From Stropharia rugosoannulata (taxonomy: Eukaryota; Basidiomycota; Agaricomycetes; Agaricales; Strophariaceae), in NCBI GenBank assembly GCA_028532985.1, contig JANCIK010000006.1, forward strand, positions 3,348,001 through 3,412,000: a stretch of DNA of 64,000 nt. Reading direction: 5' to 3'. Below, piece by piece: positions 46,423-57,885 of the stretch (the first letter of the stretch is position 1; each line of letters starts with the position of its first letter). Under the pieces are notes generated by a model, which was not told the DNA's origin, made no database searches, and worked only from the letters and a program-made list of their open reading frames with translations. The translations under genes and the position numbers were made by a program.

Positions 46423-48048
46423 ATGCTGCTCTCCCCAAGGGGCCATTCCAAACGTCGTCCCTCCCATGCATCACCGTATCTGCCTTATCCACGGCCTCTA
46501 ACACATCCGTCACGACTTTCTGTCCTCACTACCAGTGTCGTTTCCCGCCTGCCACGATCGCCACGACGACGCTTGTTCCTGCTTGTAGCCTTCCTGCTCA
46601 GTATCCACATTCTTTTTGGGTATGGCCAACGCGACATGAGACGACTCTTTCCGAGCTTCTTTGGCGATGGGAGTGGTGAAATCGACGAGCCACCAACATG
46701 GACTGCCCTCCGTCAGTGGGAGCGCAGCCTCCCGCAGCACAACCTCGACTTGCCCGCCCCCGAGGGAAGGCACGGCCGCTACGTCCTGTTTGGGAACGAG
46801 ATAAAGAAGCTGGGGTGGAATAACTGCATGAACGAGGTGTCAGTGCTACGAGATCCTGTGCTGTTTCTTGCTGACATATGTGCAGGCTGATGAACTCTTA
46901 CCTTGCACACATGTCCAACCGGACGTATGTGTTCCAACCGTATACATGGAAGCGCTCCTACTACCCCTGGCAGTGGTACAAGCACCGCGCCTTCCGGCCC
47001 ATTACACCCCTCTCCGCTCTCCTTTCTGGTCCAACAGCTGGCGGCCCGTGGGCTTCCCCGTCCTCTCCCCGTTCCGTTTCTCTCGATTTTTTCAATGAGG
47101 TCTGCCCTCCTGCAGTCAGACGCGTGATTTTGTCTGAGGATATCAAGAAAGACATCAGATGGGAGTCTGGGCAGGTGATATTCGAAAAGTGGAGGAAGCT
47201 GCTCAGCGAGGCGCCCGACAGGTGTATCGAAATCCGTCCAGTGCGACGCAGCGTTGACAACTTCCCACAAATATTCGACTTGTACGTCTGGGGTAGCGAG
47301 CGGATACTCCCCTTGTGGGAGTCGTTCCGCGACTCAGAGGTTAGCAGGGGTCTGCGGGCGAGCCCGGTAGTGATGGGTGCGGTGTCCCGGAACGTGCATC
47401 TGCTTGAACGACCGGCGTTCTTCAATTCATCTTCGCAGGTCGTGGCGGAGGAAGGCGCGTTCGAGCGTACGCTCGCGATTCATCTTAGGCGCGGCGATTT
47501 CGAGAAGGCGTGTGCGGAGCTCGCGCGGTGGAACAGCACGTTCTACTCGTGGAACCTCCTTCCGAACCTCCCTGATCGGTTTGTCCCACCCCCGGGCGGG
47601 AAATGGGGAGAGAACACACCGGAGAATGTCGATGTCTACCGGGAGCGCTGTTACCCCACTGAAGAAGCTCTTTTGGAGAAAGTCAGGCAGGCAAGACATG
47701 ATTATCAGAGCGCAACACGGGGAGCGGTTTTAGACACCCTTTTCATCTTGAGCAATGCTCCGCAACATGCGCTCGCCTCGCTGCGCGTCCAGTTCAGTGC
47801 GGAAGGGTGGACAAATATTGTCACGTCGCGCGACCTCGTGCTTGACGCGGAGGGAAAGGAGGTGAGCATGGCGGTTGATATGGAGATTGCGAGAAGGGCA
47901 GCGGTGTTTGTGGGTAACGGTGTGAGTTTTTCATTTTTCTTTGGTCTTCCGTATTTGATTGTGCTCGCAGTGGTCCTCTCTTACAAGTAACATCGTACAC
48001 CGCCGGCTCGTCGATAGCAAAGAGCCTATATCTATTCGATTCATGTAG
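46423..48048 (+). CDS. GDP-fucose protein O-fucosyltransferase-like type II membrane protein
   Basis: Starts at 46423 with a basic Pro/Ser/Arg-rich cytoplasmic tail, then one membrane helix (RRRLFLLVAFLLSIHILFGY, about residues 48-67). The lumenal part has RYVLFGNEIKKLGWNNCMNE, spliced by a GTCAGT donor at about 46840 to VLMNSYLAHMSNRTYVFQPY. The key motif is AIHLRRGDF (about 47478-47505), the H-x-R-R-G-D block that binds GDP-fucose in O-FucT-type enzymes. DTLFILSNA and VDMEIARRAAVFVGNG follow, and the last exon, WSSLTSNIVHRRL, ends at 48048; this resembles the conserved SSLTSNIV..R end of the fold. Three exons. The likely place is Golgi or ER. The acceptor protein is unknown in fungi. Confidence 0.75.
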
Positions 48049-48837
48049 TAAGAAATAAAACAATCACGCTATCAAAAACTAAACTCTCGACTGAGGTTCC
48101 ATGTTCGCGACAGTCGGGAATTATAACGAATGGTAAATGTTCACGAGTTCTTGTTGCACCTCACACCAGATACGCTGCTCGCCGGGTCGAGCGCTATGAG
48201 TGCTGATCTTGAGTTTTGTGTAGTACTCACATGATGTCCTTGTTCTCGAAATCGGAAGTCTGGGGAAGCCTCGTGTTCATCGCAAAGGCCGGATAACTTT
48301 ATTCTTGACAGGGACATATGTGCGCACACATGACATTCGCATGATCATGGTCCTTTGTTCAAGCTTGAGCTTAAATCTCATGCCTTTTCTGGCACTGGCA
48401 CTGCTACACTTCTTATCTCTATTCTCCAGTCACCATCCATCTTTTTACTATTCTCTTCTTTCTCCTTCATGAGCTGCTAAATAGTTTCTTGTGAAGTCTC
48501 CTGGTGTAACGTCAACGAACACTCTCAAGACCCTTGGATTGATTCCAACCGGTCCTGTATTTCACTCTTTCCTGACGTTTCTCTTCTAGGTCTTCACCTT
48601 CGTTATCAATCCTTCAGCTAATTACTGCCTGTCTTCTACGCGAATCCTAAGCATTCAATACTCTCACTCTTTGCTGTAATAATCTTTTACTAAATTTCGT
48701 CTGTTTTTCATTTCAGCATTCGATTCACGCAACATAATTTAATTTCATATGCAACCACAGGTGGCTACCTCATACCTGTGCTAACGCCGCAATGTACGAC
48801 AAACTGAAATGTAAAGCACCAGGTTAATAAATTTAAA
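48049..48837. other. Intergenic, fucosyltransferase 3' side and MYND promoter
   Basis: About 790 bases, partly pyrimidine-rich (48400-48720). No exon or repeat was recognised. Confidence 0.4.
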
Positions 48838-50074
48838 ATGGTGCTCTCCAATGTCCAGTACAACGATGATTTCCGAACGGTGTTCAAGGCGCCATGTCCG
48901 AGTTCTGTACGCAGTAAAAGGGACCTTTACTCGACATGTGCTTTAATGGCGAATGCGACAAGAAAGAACGCAAGGGGAAAGCCAAGTTCTCTGTATGTCG
49001 GGGTTGTAAACACGCGCGTTATTGTGTCAGTCATTTCTTTCGTTATATATAATTCGTACATATAGCTGAAGCCGCACCCAGTCTATATATCGCCATCGAC
49101 TAGACTGGCCCTCGCACAAACATGATTGCAAAGAACTTCAGGACAAGGATATAAACGACCACATGATCGACTGTAATAATCCGAATACGACTACTTCCAC
49201 TTTTATCGCAAACTCGCTACTTGAGGACTATTTGGCTCTCCACCGGCCGACTTTATACGCCATAGTCGCGTGTATTCACCACATCCACTGCCTGGATGAT
49301 CCCAGTCTTCCCTTGTCGAAACCCTCTGACCAGTATTTATCCGCGGTCATGACACTTACGCACCACCCCGACTGCGACGGCAACCCGTCCCTGGCGTACG
49401 AGTTCACGGGTGTTGACTTCTCACCCGTGTCTGTACACGGGCTGCCCGAAAATATTATGAATCTGAAAGGTGTCTTTGAGATGAGCCGCGCGAATGACGA
49501 GGAATTCTTGCGTAGTATGGCCATTGAGTGTAGGTTTATGCTATTTCGGATGAGAAATAGACGCTGAACCCACCCAGATCACATAGCACCACATAAGGAC
49601 TCCAAGGCCAAGCCAAAGGTCTGGCGCTCAAATCCGGACCCTGCTATACTTGGAATATACAGCAATGAAATTTTGAAATGTCACAGTTTGAGCTAGAAAT
49701 CACGTTGGCTCTCATGCGCTCCTTCTTACATGGCGCTTGCATAAAAGGCGGCAGAACTCTTGTGCTGCGCAAGGTCACAGACAAGGAGACTGGTCTCGTT
49801 TCTGCTGTCCTTGGCTGCCTCGTGAAACGTGGCTCGTCGGAGTGAGTGTGAACGAAGATCGAGTTCGACTTTGATTCTTTGGTAAGTACCTTTGCTCGCT
49901 CTGAACCTTGGTAATTATTGCTAATTGTCAACTCGTTGTACTTCAAAGTTGGTCAAGCACTGGGCCACTCAGGCTAAAATATCTTTCTGCTTTGTGGATG
50001 AAAAGACGAAGGGTGCGTCTGTTCTCCCGAGAGATTTTCCTTGGGATGAATACGACACATTACGAAAATTGTGA
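48838..50074 (+). pseudogene. MYND-type zinc finger protein gene with apparent frameshifts
   Basis: The frame from 48838 reads MVLSNVQYNDDFRTVFKAPC and KRDLYSTC, then the matching finger sequence continues in another frame: CFNGECDKKERKGKAKFSVC, RGCKHARYC. No intron fits between, so about one base is missing near 48940. After an intron the finger ends RLDWPSHKHDC (about 49100-49130) with the usual DW..HK..C. The body continues to AIE, a short intron near 49530-49580, then HIAPHKDSKAKPKVWRSNPD. A second shift near 49677 is needed to reach QFELEITLALMRSFLHG, and stop codons or a third shift interrupt near 49837. The last exon reads VKHWATQAKISFCFVDEKTK and ends DEYDTLRKL at 50074. MYND fingers bind proline-rich partners. 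Either a young pseudogene or sequence errors. Confidence 0.6.
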
Positions 50075-50576
50075 TGTTCTTTTTGAGTACGATCGATATA
50101 CTTGTTGCGTTTGATGAGCATCTAAATCCAATGATAACTTCTTCCTTAGATCGTTTATGCTCCCAGTAACGACTTTACAGGTTCTACTACGTTATTTCCT
50201 GTTCTTTCTGAGTCGTTTCGCACATTTATTATAATTATCACGTAAATAATTGGTTGATTGTACTGTTCAATCGGTTTGTTGTTACTCAGCTTACGCATGT
50301 GGCCTCAGTATGGACTTGAGTTGCAGGTCAATACTGCACACCATTTTGCTGTAAATGTATATGTCCGAATTTTTGTGTGAGAACGGCCTACAGAACGACT
50401 TATGTAAAAACGAGTCAAAAAACTGATAATAGTCCCTGCGGGTACAAATATCCTATTGATTGTGTGCATGTGGACTAGGCAAATGTGATTTTGTCAGTCG
50501 ACGATTGAAAAAATACAACGTGAAATTGAAGATCTTGAATTATTCTAACGAGGCTATTGCAACGGATTGAAACCTC
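50075..50576. other. Convergent 3' intergenic region
   Basis: About 500 AT-rich bases between the ends of the MYND gene (plus) and MMS2 (minus). No exons seen. Confidence 0.5.
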
Positions 50577-51195
50577 TCAGAAAGTCGATCCCTCTGGCGG
50601 CTGGGGCAATTTACGATTGTTGAACGAAGCCATTTCCCTGTTCGAGGCGGTGATCAGTCCATCTTATCATAAGCTATAGATGGGATGAGATAACGACGCA
50701 CTTGCGAATCTCGACAAGGACATTCTCAATGCTTAGGTTCCGATGCCAGTTCGCGAGCACGGCTAGCTTGGAGGAATCGACGACGCCGTTGGTCTGGTTT
50801 ACAAAGGGCAGGTTCACCCGCGAGATAAACTGCACATCGGGACGGACATCGGGGTATGACTCCCCACAGGTGATCTTTAGACTGTAAATTCGATTCTCGT
50901 GCACAGTCTGATTGTCATTGGGTATAGAGAACGACGAGCATAGATCAGTAAAGCATTTTGAAAGAATTGCAGCAGTACGTACGTGCCCTGGCCCAATGAT
51001 TGTGCCATTCCAGTTGCTCATCAAGATGTCATCACCGTCCTCCAAGCCATACGAACAGGATCCATCCCCGATGCCCTTCTCGCCTTTCTCGAGCTCTTCA
51101 AGGAGTCGGAAGTTCCTGGGGACTACAATTGTTTAATTATCAGCTTTCATATGCGCTTGATTGCGTAAATCAGGGTAGTGGGTACCTTTCGCCAT
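50577..51195 (-). CDS. MMS2: Ubiquitin-conjugating enzyme variant MMS2 (UEV1)
   Basis: Short first exon ATGGCGAAAG (51186-51195), then VPRNFRLLEELEKGEKGIGD and GSCSYGLEDGDDILMSNWNG, TIIGPGH, VHENRIYSLKITCGESYPDV, FISRVNLPFVNQTNG and, after a last intron, EMASFNNRKLPQPPEG with the stop at 50577. This matches MMS2 along its whole length. The protein keeps the E2 fold but has no active-site cysteine (position filled by the VNQTNG loop), as expected for the variant. With Ubc13 it builds Lys63-linked ubiquitin chains in post-replication DNA repair. About 138 residues. It shares a divergent promoter of 173 bases with HSE1. Confidence 0.92.
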
Positions 51196-51368
51196 GACGA
51201 ATGTGGGAGTCGGAAGCAAAGGCACTAAATCACAGCCACCGCGGCATCAAGCACCCTTAACTCATAGCCACCATCTGCGTACGCAACCGGGCCCGCAGTC
51301 AGCATCCTCAAATACGAAAACCCGACAGAAACCGCCCGTATCTTCTTTGAAACCAAATCTCATCCACC
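51196..51368. promoter_or_regulatory. Compact divergent promoter MMS2 / HSE1
   Basis: Only 173 bases separate the two start codons, which point away from each other. The stretch is rich in CACC/CCGC and A runs. No known box was identified. Confidence 0.6.
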
Positions 51369-54300
51369 ATGTTCGGCGGTAGCACGTCGACCGAATACGA
51401 GGACATTGTTAGTGAGTGGGGAAGCTCATACTCCCGGAATAACATCTGATGGGTTCGATTCGCTCCCAGACAAAGCGACAGACGAGAATTTGACCAGCGA
51501 GAATTGGGAAATTATATTGAATCTATGCGATAAGGTGCAAGATGAGAAGGATACTGGGTAAGTGCTGGCTATCCGTCGTAGCACCATGCTGATTAAGAGC
51601 CGTTCAGGCCCCATGCTGTCATCGCCGCTATTCTCAAGCGTCTCGCCCACAGAAGCCCCAATGTCCAGCTGTATGCTCTTTCATTAACTGAGTCGCTGAG
51701 CAAGAACCTTGGGATCGAAATCCACCGCGAATTGGCATCGCGGGCGTTTACCCAAGGTTTGGAGAAATTGATCACAGATAGAGTATATCTTTTTGCTACT
51801 CTTCCAGCTTCCTTCTCATCGTCTGTTCCAGAACACTCATGAGAAAGTCCGACGACGTGCTTTGGGCTTAATAGCTATGTGGACCGCTGAGTTCGAGAAT
51901 GATGAAACGCTGGGTCTCATGGAGGAGTGCTACACCAGTTTGAAGGCCAAAAGTATGTTGCACAGCAATCGTACAGAGCTGCATTGCTAACTTGATGTTA
52001 TAGATTATAAATTCGAGCTCCCCCAAGAAAACCCGCCTCCCACTGTTGATGACGAGATACGCCGCAAGGAAGAGGAGGAACTCCAGCGTGTACTAGAGAT
52101 GTCGATGCAGGATAAAGGCGGCCGTGGTCAGTGGGCCGATTATAGTCTTGCTGCAGGTTCATCGAGCTCCAGCTCGGCCGCAGCACGGAGCTCCGCAGCT
52201 ACCACCCAAGCCACATCAAACACAACCACCTCCCATCCATTCTCTGCCCCAAAGTATTCAGGGGGTTATGTGCCTGCTCGCACACCATCTCCGAATACAG
52301 TAGCCTCCCAACAGCGTCAACAGCAGCAACAATACCAAGAACAGCTCACAAAGCATAACACGACGATATCGCCAGCGTCGTCCAACCCTGTCGTAACTCC
52401 TGCTGCTACAGCCACCCCTGCCGTTTCCAATGCTTCATCTTCGACCACCCCTGCTCCAACCAACATGAACATCGTCACACGTGTAAGGGCTCTGCATACA
52501 TTTGAACCTACGGAGCCTGGAGAACTGGCTTTCGAAAAAGGTGACATCATCAAGGTCGTCGACCGAGGATACAAAGATTGGTGGAGAGGTCAACTTAAGG
52601 GGCGAACAGGCATTTTCCCTGTGAATTACGTGGTATGTAACCACGCAGTTGTTTGTAACGTCGGAAATGTGATGCGTAATTTCGTCAGGAACCAATGCCT
52701 GAGCCAACAGCGGCAGAGCTAGCAAAGGAGGCTGAACAGGAGGCAGCCGTCTTTTCCCAAGCTGTTAATGTCGAGAAGCTGTTGAATATGCTACGTGCCT
52801 TGGATCCGGCCAAAGATAATCTTGCGGACAATGAGGAGATCCAGGTATGTTCGTCATCCAATGTCGGTTTCTTGTGTTTAAATCTGTCTGGTAGGAACTG
52901 TACCGCTCAAGTATGGCCTTGCGACCCAAAATTGTTAAATTGATTGACAAGTATAGTCAGAAGCGCGGTAAGCCATTCTGCACAATGCCACTATGCCTGT
53001 ATCATTCTAATACGATGCGCAGCTGATTTGGTGTCGATGAATGAGACCTTCGTACGTGCCCGTACAATCTTTGATAGAATGATGGAGGAAAGTCTGGCCC
53101 GTCATTCAGGCGGTAAGATCGGATTTCCTGCTTGATTGGCATTGACTAAGTTATTCCTGTAGTATACGAACAGCCTACCTTCCGTATTCCTCAGTACGGT
53201 CAACCCAGGCAAGACTCGAGCAATGCTGCGGGACGCCGTCCCGAATATCAGGCAGCTGGACCTCAGCCATATGGTTGGAACACTCCCGGCGCGGTTCCTT
53301 ACGGTGCACCCCCTGGTAGTGGTTTTGGTGTACCAGCCCAGGACATGCGGCCAACTAGCCCTTATGCTTCACCGGGAGCAGCGGGAGTACCTGGCCACTC
53401 GTTGCAGCAGCAACTAGGTGGTCCTCCATATGGCGGGCTTCCCGGCCAGCAGACTCCTGGCCCTGTGCAGCAGCAGCAACCGCCACAACAGGTACCAGCT
53501 GGCTATGGAGTGGTTCCTCAGGGTGGGTACGCTGGTCATCAACCTGGGGCACCTTACAGTCAGCAAGGTCCTACTCCCTACCCTGTTCATGGACAGCAAC
53601 AAGTTCCCCAGCAACACCAGCCGGTTCAGCAGCAGCAACCGGTTCAGCAGCAACAGCCGGTTCAGCAGCAGCAACCGCTTCAACAGCAACAGACGCTTCA
53701 ACCCCAGCAATCTATCCCTCAGCAGCAACCCCTGCAGCAGCCCTTACAGGCTCAGCCACTCCAGCCCCACGTCCAACCGGTGTTGCAGAATCAACCCCTT
53801 CCTCAGCAACCCGTTCAACAGCCAATTCAGGTACAACAAGAACCTACGTATAGTGGAACTTCATCGCCTCAGGCTCATACGCAGGTCTATGGCAGTGTGT
53901 CATCCCTTCAAGAACAACCCCAAGCTCATGCCCAACAGCCACAGACACAACCCCAGCAATCCCAAGCACAAGCACAACCGGAACCACAGTCACAACCTCA
54001 AACTCAGGCGCAACCGCTCGCTGACCCGCAGCAGCCTATATCTGGTCCTCCGCCATATGTATATAACCCCTCGTATACATATGCTGACCCCAACGTACAG
54101 GCATGGGCTCAGTATTACGCGCAAGGGGGCAAAGACACGGCGGGAGCAGTTTATTTCATTTCGATCCCTGGTGTTACAGACGCACAAGAGCCTGTTGCGC
54201 CAGCCGTTCAGAATGCGGCGGGGCAACAACCTGCACAGCAACAGCCAGTGCAGCACCAAAGTGTAGCGGCACAACCGACTGCGCACGCGCATTTAGGGGA

Positions 54301-54625
54301 GACACCCAATAACACAGTTGCCTCTGTACAACACCAGCCGCAGCCGCAGGCGAATTCGTTCCAGCTTCATGACCAGCCCGCGTACGCTGCTGCCAGTGCC
54401 TCATACCAGGCGCAGGGACCTACTGTAGACACTCTAGCGTCATCACCCTCGCAGACATCACCTACGCGTGCAGGACCGGTGAGGCAGAATAGCGGAGGCA
54501 GTCCGACACAGGCATCTACACCTGCATGGGTGTTGCCTAAGAAGACCGGGCCGACCGCGCGGGACACCCCTGCCGCCGCCGTGGCGGACGCATCCTACTT
54601 CCCTCCTACAACGCAAGGAGTTTAG
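51369..54625 (+). CDS. HSE1: ESCRT-0 subunit Hse1 (STAM homologue) with long Gln-rich tail
   Basis: Starts MFGGSTSTEYEDIV at 51369. The VHS domain follows (KATDENLTSENWEIILNLCD, LKRLAHRSPNVQLYALSLTE, then NTHEKVRRRALGLIAMWTAE). A ubiquitin-interacting motif, EEELQRVLEMSMQDKG, lies at about 52070-52120. The SH3 domain is VRALHTFEPTEPGELAFEKG, DIIKVVDRGYKDWWRGQLKG and RTGIFPVNYVE. The GAT-like core helices are AVNVEKLLNMLRALDPAKDN and IVKLIDKYSQKRADLVSMNE. The last exon (about 53162-54625) is a disordered Gln/Pro-rich tail of more than 400 residues with VQQQQP tandem units. Hse1 with Vps27 sorts ubiquitinated cargo at endosomes. Domain order and length of the front part are normal; the tail is longer than in yeast. 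Eight or so short introns. Confidence 0.92.
53621..53700 (+). repeat. In-frame CAG-rich tandem repeat in HSE1
   Basis: Units of about 18 bases, CCGGTTCAGCAGCAGCAA, repeat four times or more and code VQQQQP/LQQQQ. Length polymorphism is likely. Confidence 0.8.
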
Positions 54626-55089
54626 ATGACAGTACAATTTGGCTGTTCAAATTTAGTGAGCATGGACGGAACATGGGTATTATGCACATAGCATTTATGG
54701 TGAACTTTGGTTTGACCGATAGCGTGCTTGAATGGATTGCAAGTATCAGATGTATATATACCAGCATTAATTGGAACCATTCTATCGTACATTCAGAACT
54801 CAAGTTCAAGCTTGATGTCACTTTTATTTGGTGTTTAGATATCAGTCCTTTGGAAGAGGTGCTTTGTGTTGAAATCTGAAAACCTTACCTCAGATAGTGT
54901 CTAAATCAAACAGCGCAGGCCTATTTGCAATGGTATTATGCATCGATTGTCCATATATTAGAAAGTATGCATAACCCTATCATTTAAAGGCTACATTGCT
55001 ACGTATGGCATACACAGTTACAAATGGATCCTCTTAACTATGGATACAAAGTGCGGAAAAGCAAGGAAAAACGTAGTCCGACTGTGTAA
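54626..55089. other. Convergent 3' region between HSE1 and the calpain gene
   Basis: About 460 AT-rich bases without recognised exons; 3' UTRs of both genes are expected. Confidence 0.5.
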
Positions 55090-57885
55090 TTAATCTGAAT
55101 CATCACTAGTAGCTGTAACTGGATTGTTGTCTGAGATTGCAGGCTTTAGGCGCCCGACCACGACCACGGGTGCGTCCTTGTGCGAGTAGACACGAAGACC
55201 CACGTAAATGGAATCATCGTCGTCTTGAGGAACGGCCGCTTTCCCTTTCTCGATCTCCGTACTGGCCGGAGAATTACCGTGGGCGGATGCGTGTCTGAAT
55301 CCACCTATTCTTCCCAGTGCCCGTAGACGGTCTGTGGATGGATCCGAAGCATTAGGATCATCAGTAACCACCGGAGGTACCTCAGCGCTGCGTGGCAGAT
55401 CCACGCTGACGTTTTCTGACGTGACAGCTGAAGGCGGCTCTATGGTCTGCTTGTCCAGAGGCGTGTCCTTGACGTCCTCCTTCAGGGTGGGCGGCTCTTT
55501 TTTAGACTTCTTGATAACCACCGTCTCGACTTTGGTTGTAGTTGTCGTCGTTGTCGTTGTCACAGTGCCATCTTCCCCCACTATCTCTGAAGTAGAGATG
55601 GCACTGGACTCTCGCTTGGCTTCCTGCTCTTTTTCGTGAATTTTCAAGTCAGTTGTGATAAGTTCGTCAAGCGATGCAGGTAAATATTGTGCTTGAAGGC
55701 TATTCATAATTCAGGGTGGATTAAACGAGAACTAGTAATCACTGTAGTTAGAACTTACTTTAGTTTGAAGTCTTTTGAGAATCATTAGCAAATGCCAATA
55801 TATAAATTACAGGACAGTCGCTTACTTGTCGCTATTGACTGACTCTTCGCCCTTTCTGTCAAGATACGGGACATCTTTCTGAGTTGCCACTCATCAACAA
55901 CTTTGTTATCCTGGAAAGTGTGTAAACAATCCCGCTACGATTCCTATCGAGTATACAAGTGAACATACCTCATTGCGGTCTATTGTTCTGTCTAACCTAA
56001 CGTACACAAAATAGGTCCCAGCTTCTAGCTCAATTTCGAGGTGGACACTTCGCAAGTAAAATTCAGAGTGGGCAGACTCGGCGAGAGGCTCCTTCTCGCC
56101 CGCCTTGACCAGGGTGAAATCCATTGTCCACGTAGAACGGCCGGCAACGTCTCTGTAGAATCTAGAATCAAGCTGGGAGAGAACGATCACAGTATTTGAC
56201 GGCTCGGAAAGTGTAAATTTATCTAAGTTATGTACCGCCCTGTGAGCATGCTAAAGCCAAAGGAGTGATCGCAGTAAACATACATGATACGTCACCGTGA
56301 GACCAAGCAGCAGGAAGCGCGGGAGTTGTAACGTGCAGCCATTGTGAAGTCATTCTCCAATCCGAGTCGAAAAGAATCGTACGATCAATCTGCGCAAAGC
56401 ACTCCAGCCAGTCCTGGTCTATGCAAGAGTGTAAGTGTCCGATTGGGTTGACGGTTTAGCCGAGAGCACCTACATTCCATAATAAATTGACCATCGTCGC
56501 CGAAGGAGTGACCAAGCTTGGGCAAGGCTTCCAGCCATTCCTGGGTCCATTCCTTCGAGCCGTCTGACCATTTCCCCGTCCACTCTGTTTTTCCCCATGG
56601 ATTTCGGACGACAACAAATCTCCTGCCGCTAACTTCAACTGCTCGCAAAACGGAGTATGCGTGCCCCCCAATGAGGCCTTGCACTTTTATCACTCCAGAT
56701 GCGCCACTGCGCGTGCTGTCGAGCGAACTAAAAGAACATCCAAAAAGGCGATCATGATTTGCACGGCGAAGCTCCTCGTGCCAGAAGCGGTCTATGTCTA
56801 GAATATCCTATGTATGCACTAGGCGTAAGTTTACTAGGCATAGTGCCGCATTGCATGCGCACGCACCTTGCTTTCAAGTACAGTTGAGACGCCACTGGGA
56901 GAATGAGAGAATATATTGTCAACACGCGACACCGGGTGTCAAAATCTTTGCTTACCCTGTAAGATCCTCAATGGCATCGCATTCCTGGCCACCCATGAGG
57001 TGGGAGTAGTTTCCATGTAGTTTAGCGTACGCTTTCTCGACCAAAGGAACCCAAGTCTCGCCTGCCATGCCTGATTTCGCAAAATAGAGCGACTTCCCGC
57101 CTTTGCGTGCGGACTGGTTGTAAATGTCTTTATCATAGTGATATAATTCCTGCTCGCTTGACTTGAGCTCTTCGTATTTCGGCACACGCGTGAATAACAT
57201 GCTGTAAAACAGTTATCTATAAGGACGCCAAGGCAAATGGAGCATTCAACGGCAAACGCATACTCGTCAATAACAACGGTGACCCAGGCGTTGTCCCTGA
57301 AGAAGATGAAACCGTATACGCCAACCTTCTCATCTCGCTGGGCAATGGTCCAACAAGGTTAGTACGGTCTTGGCACAGAACAGCAGGACATACTGCTACA
57401 CATATTTTCTCCACCAGCCCCGGAGCAGTCGAGACGGTCGACAGTGCTGACAGGAACCAACAATCACCCACTGCGCCCTGCATAATATCGCTTGCGCTGG
57501 GCTTGCCGCTTTCTCCAGCAAAGAACTGTGGGTTGTCAAAGATCTGCGTGACGCGATGCACATCTGCGGGTGTATAATTTTCGCCAGACTGGGTGAAAAG
57601 GCCATACAAGGATCTGTTCCTATCGTTCTCGAGGTCAAACTCGATATCCCTAGTAAAATCCATTAGGGTTAGCCTACTAGTGGAAGGAAATGATGTAGCA
57701 CACCTAAATTTCCGATTCTTCGCGGAGCAGTCCTTTGCTATACGCTCGACCTTCTTTCGGCAGTCTGCTATTGCTTTATCAAGTTCATTGGTGACCAGGA
57801 GACCTGGCTCTTGCTTCACGAAGGATACGTGGGGTGTACTTATAGTTTTCTCGACAGTGGTGGCCGTGATGGTTGTGGTAGTCAT
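55090..57885 (-). CDS. Calpain-type cysteine protease with disordered C-terminal extension
   Basis: The first ATG in frame is at 57885 (MTTTTITATTVEKTISTPHV). The protease core reads IEFDLENDRNRSLYGL, FAGESGKPSASDIMQGAVGD then CWFLSALSTV (catalytic Cys), SGMAGETWVPLVEKAYAKLH, the catalytic His block GLIGGHAYSVLRAVEV, and VVVRNPWGKTEWTGKWSDGS with the catalytic Asn. All three catalytic residues are present. A C2-like domain III follows (SQWLHVTTPALPAAWSHGDV, TYFVYVRLDRT). A last region of about 200 residues begins LQAQYLPASLDELITTDLKI, holds a poly-Thr run and acidic stretches, and ends at 55090. No EF-hand (PEF) domain was seen, as usual in fungal calpains. About ten exons. Cytosolic calcium-linked protease; substrates unknown. 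Confidence 0.85.

Noticed and set aside
46041..46451. Minus-strand frame of 136 codons before the fucosyltransferase-like gene
   Set aside because: Partly overlaps the start of the plus-strand gene on the other strand; the Gly/Val-rich part has no recognised family and no upstream exon. Kept only as a remark in the intergenic entry.
53355..54404. Open frames in other phases and on the minus strand across the HSE1 tail
   Set aside because: CAG-rich repeats stay open in several frames; only the Gln/Pro frame continues the Hse1 protein.
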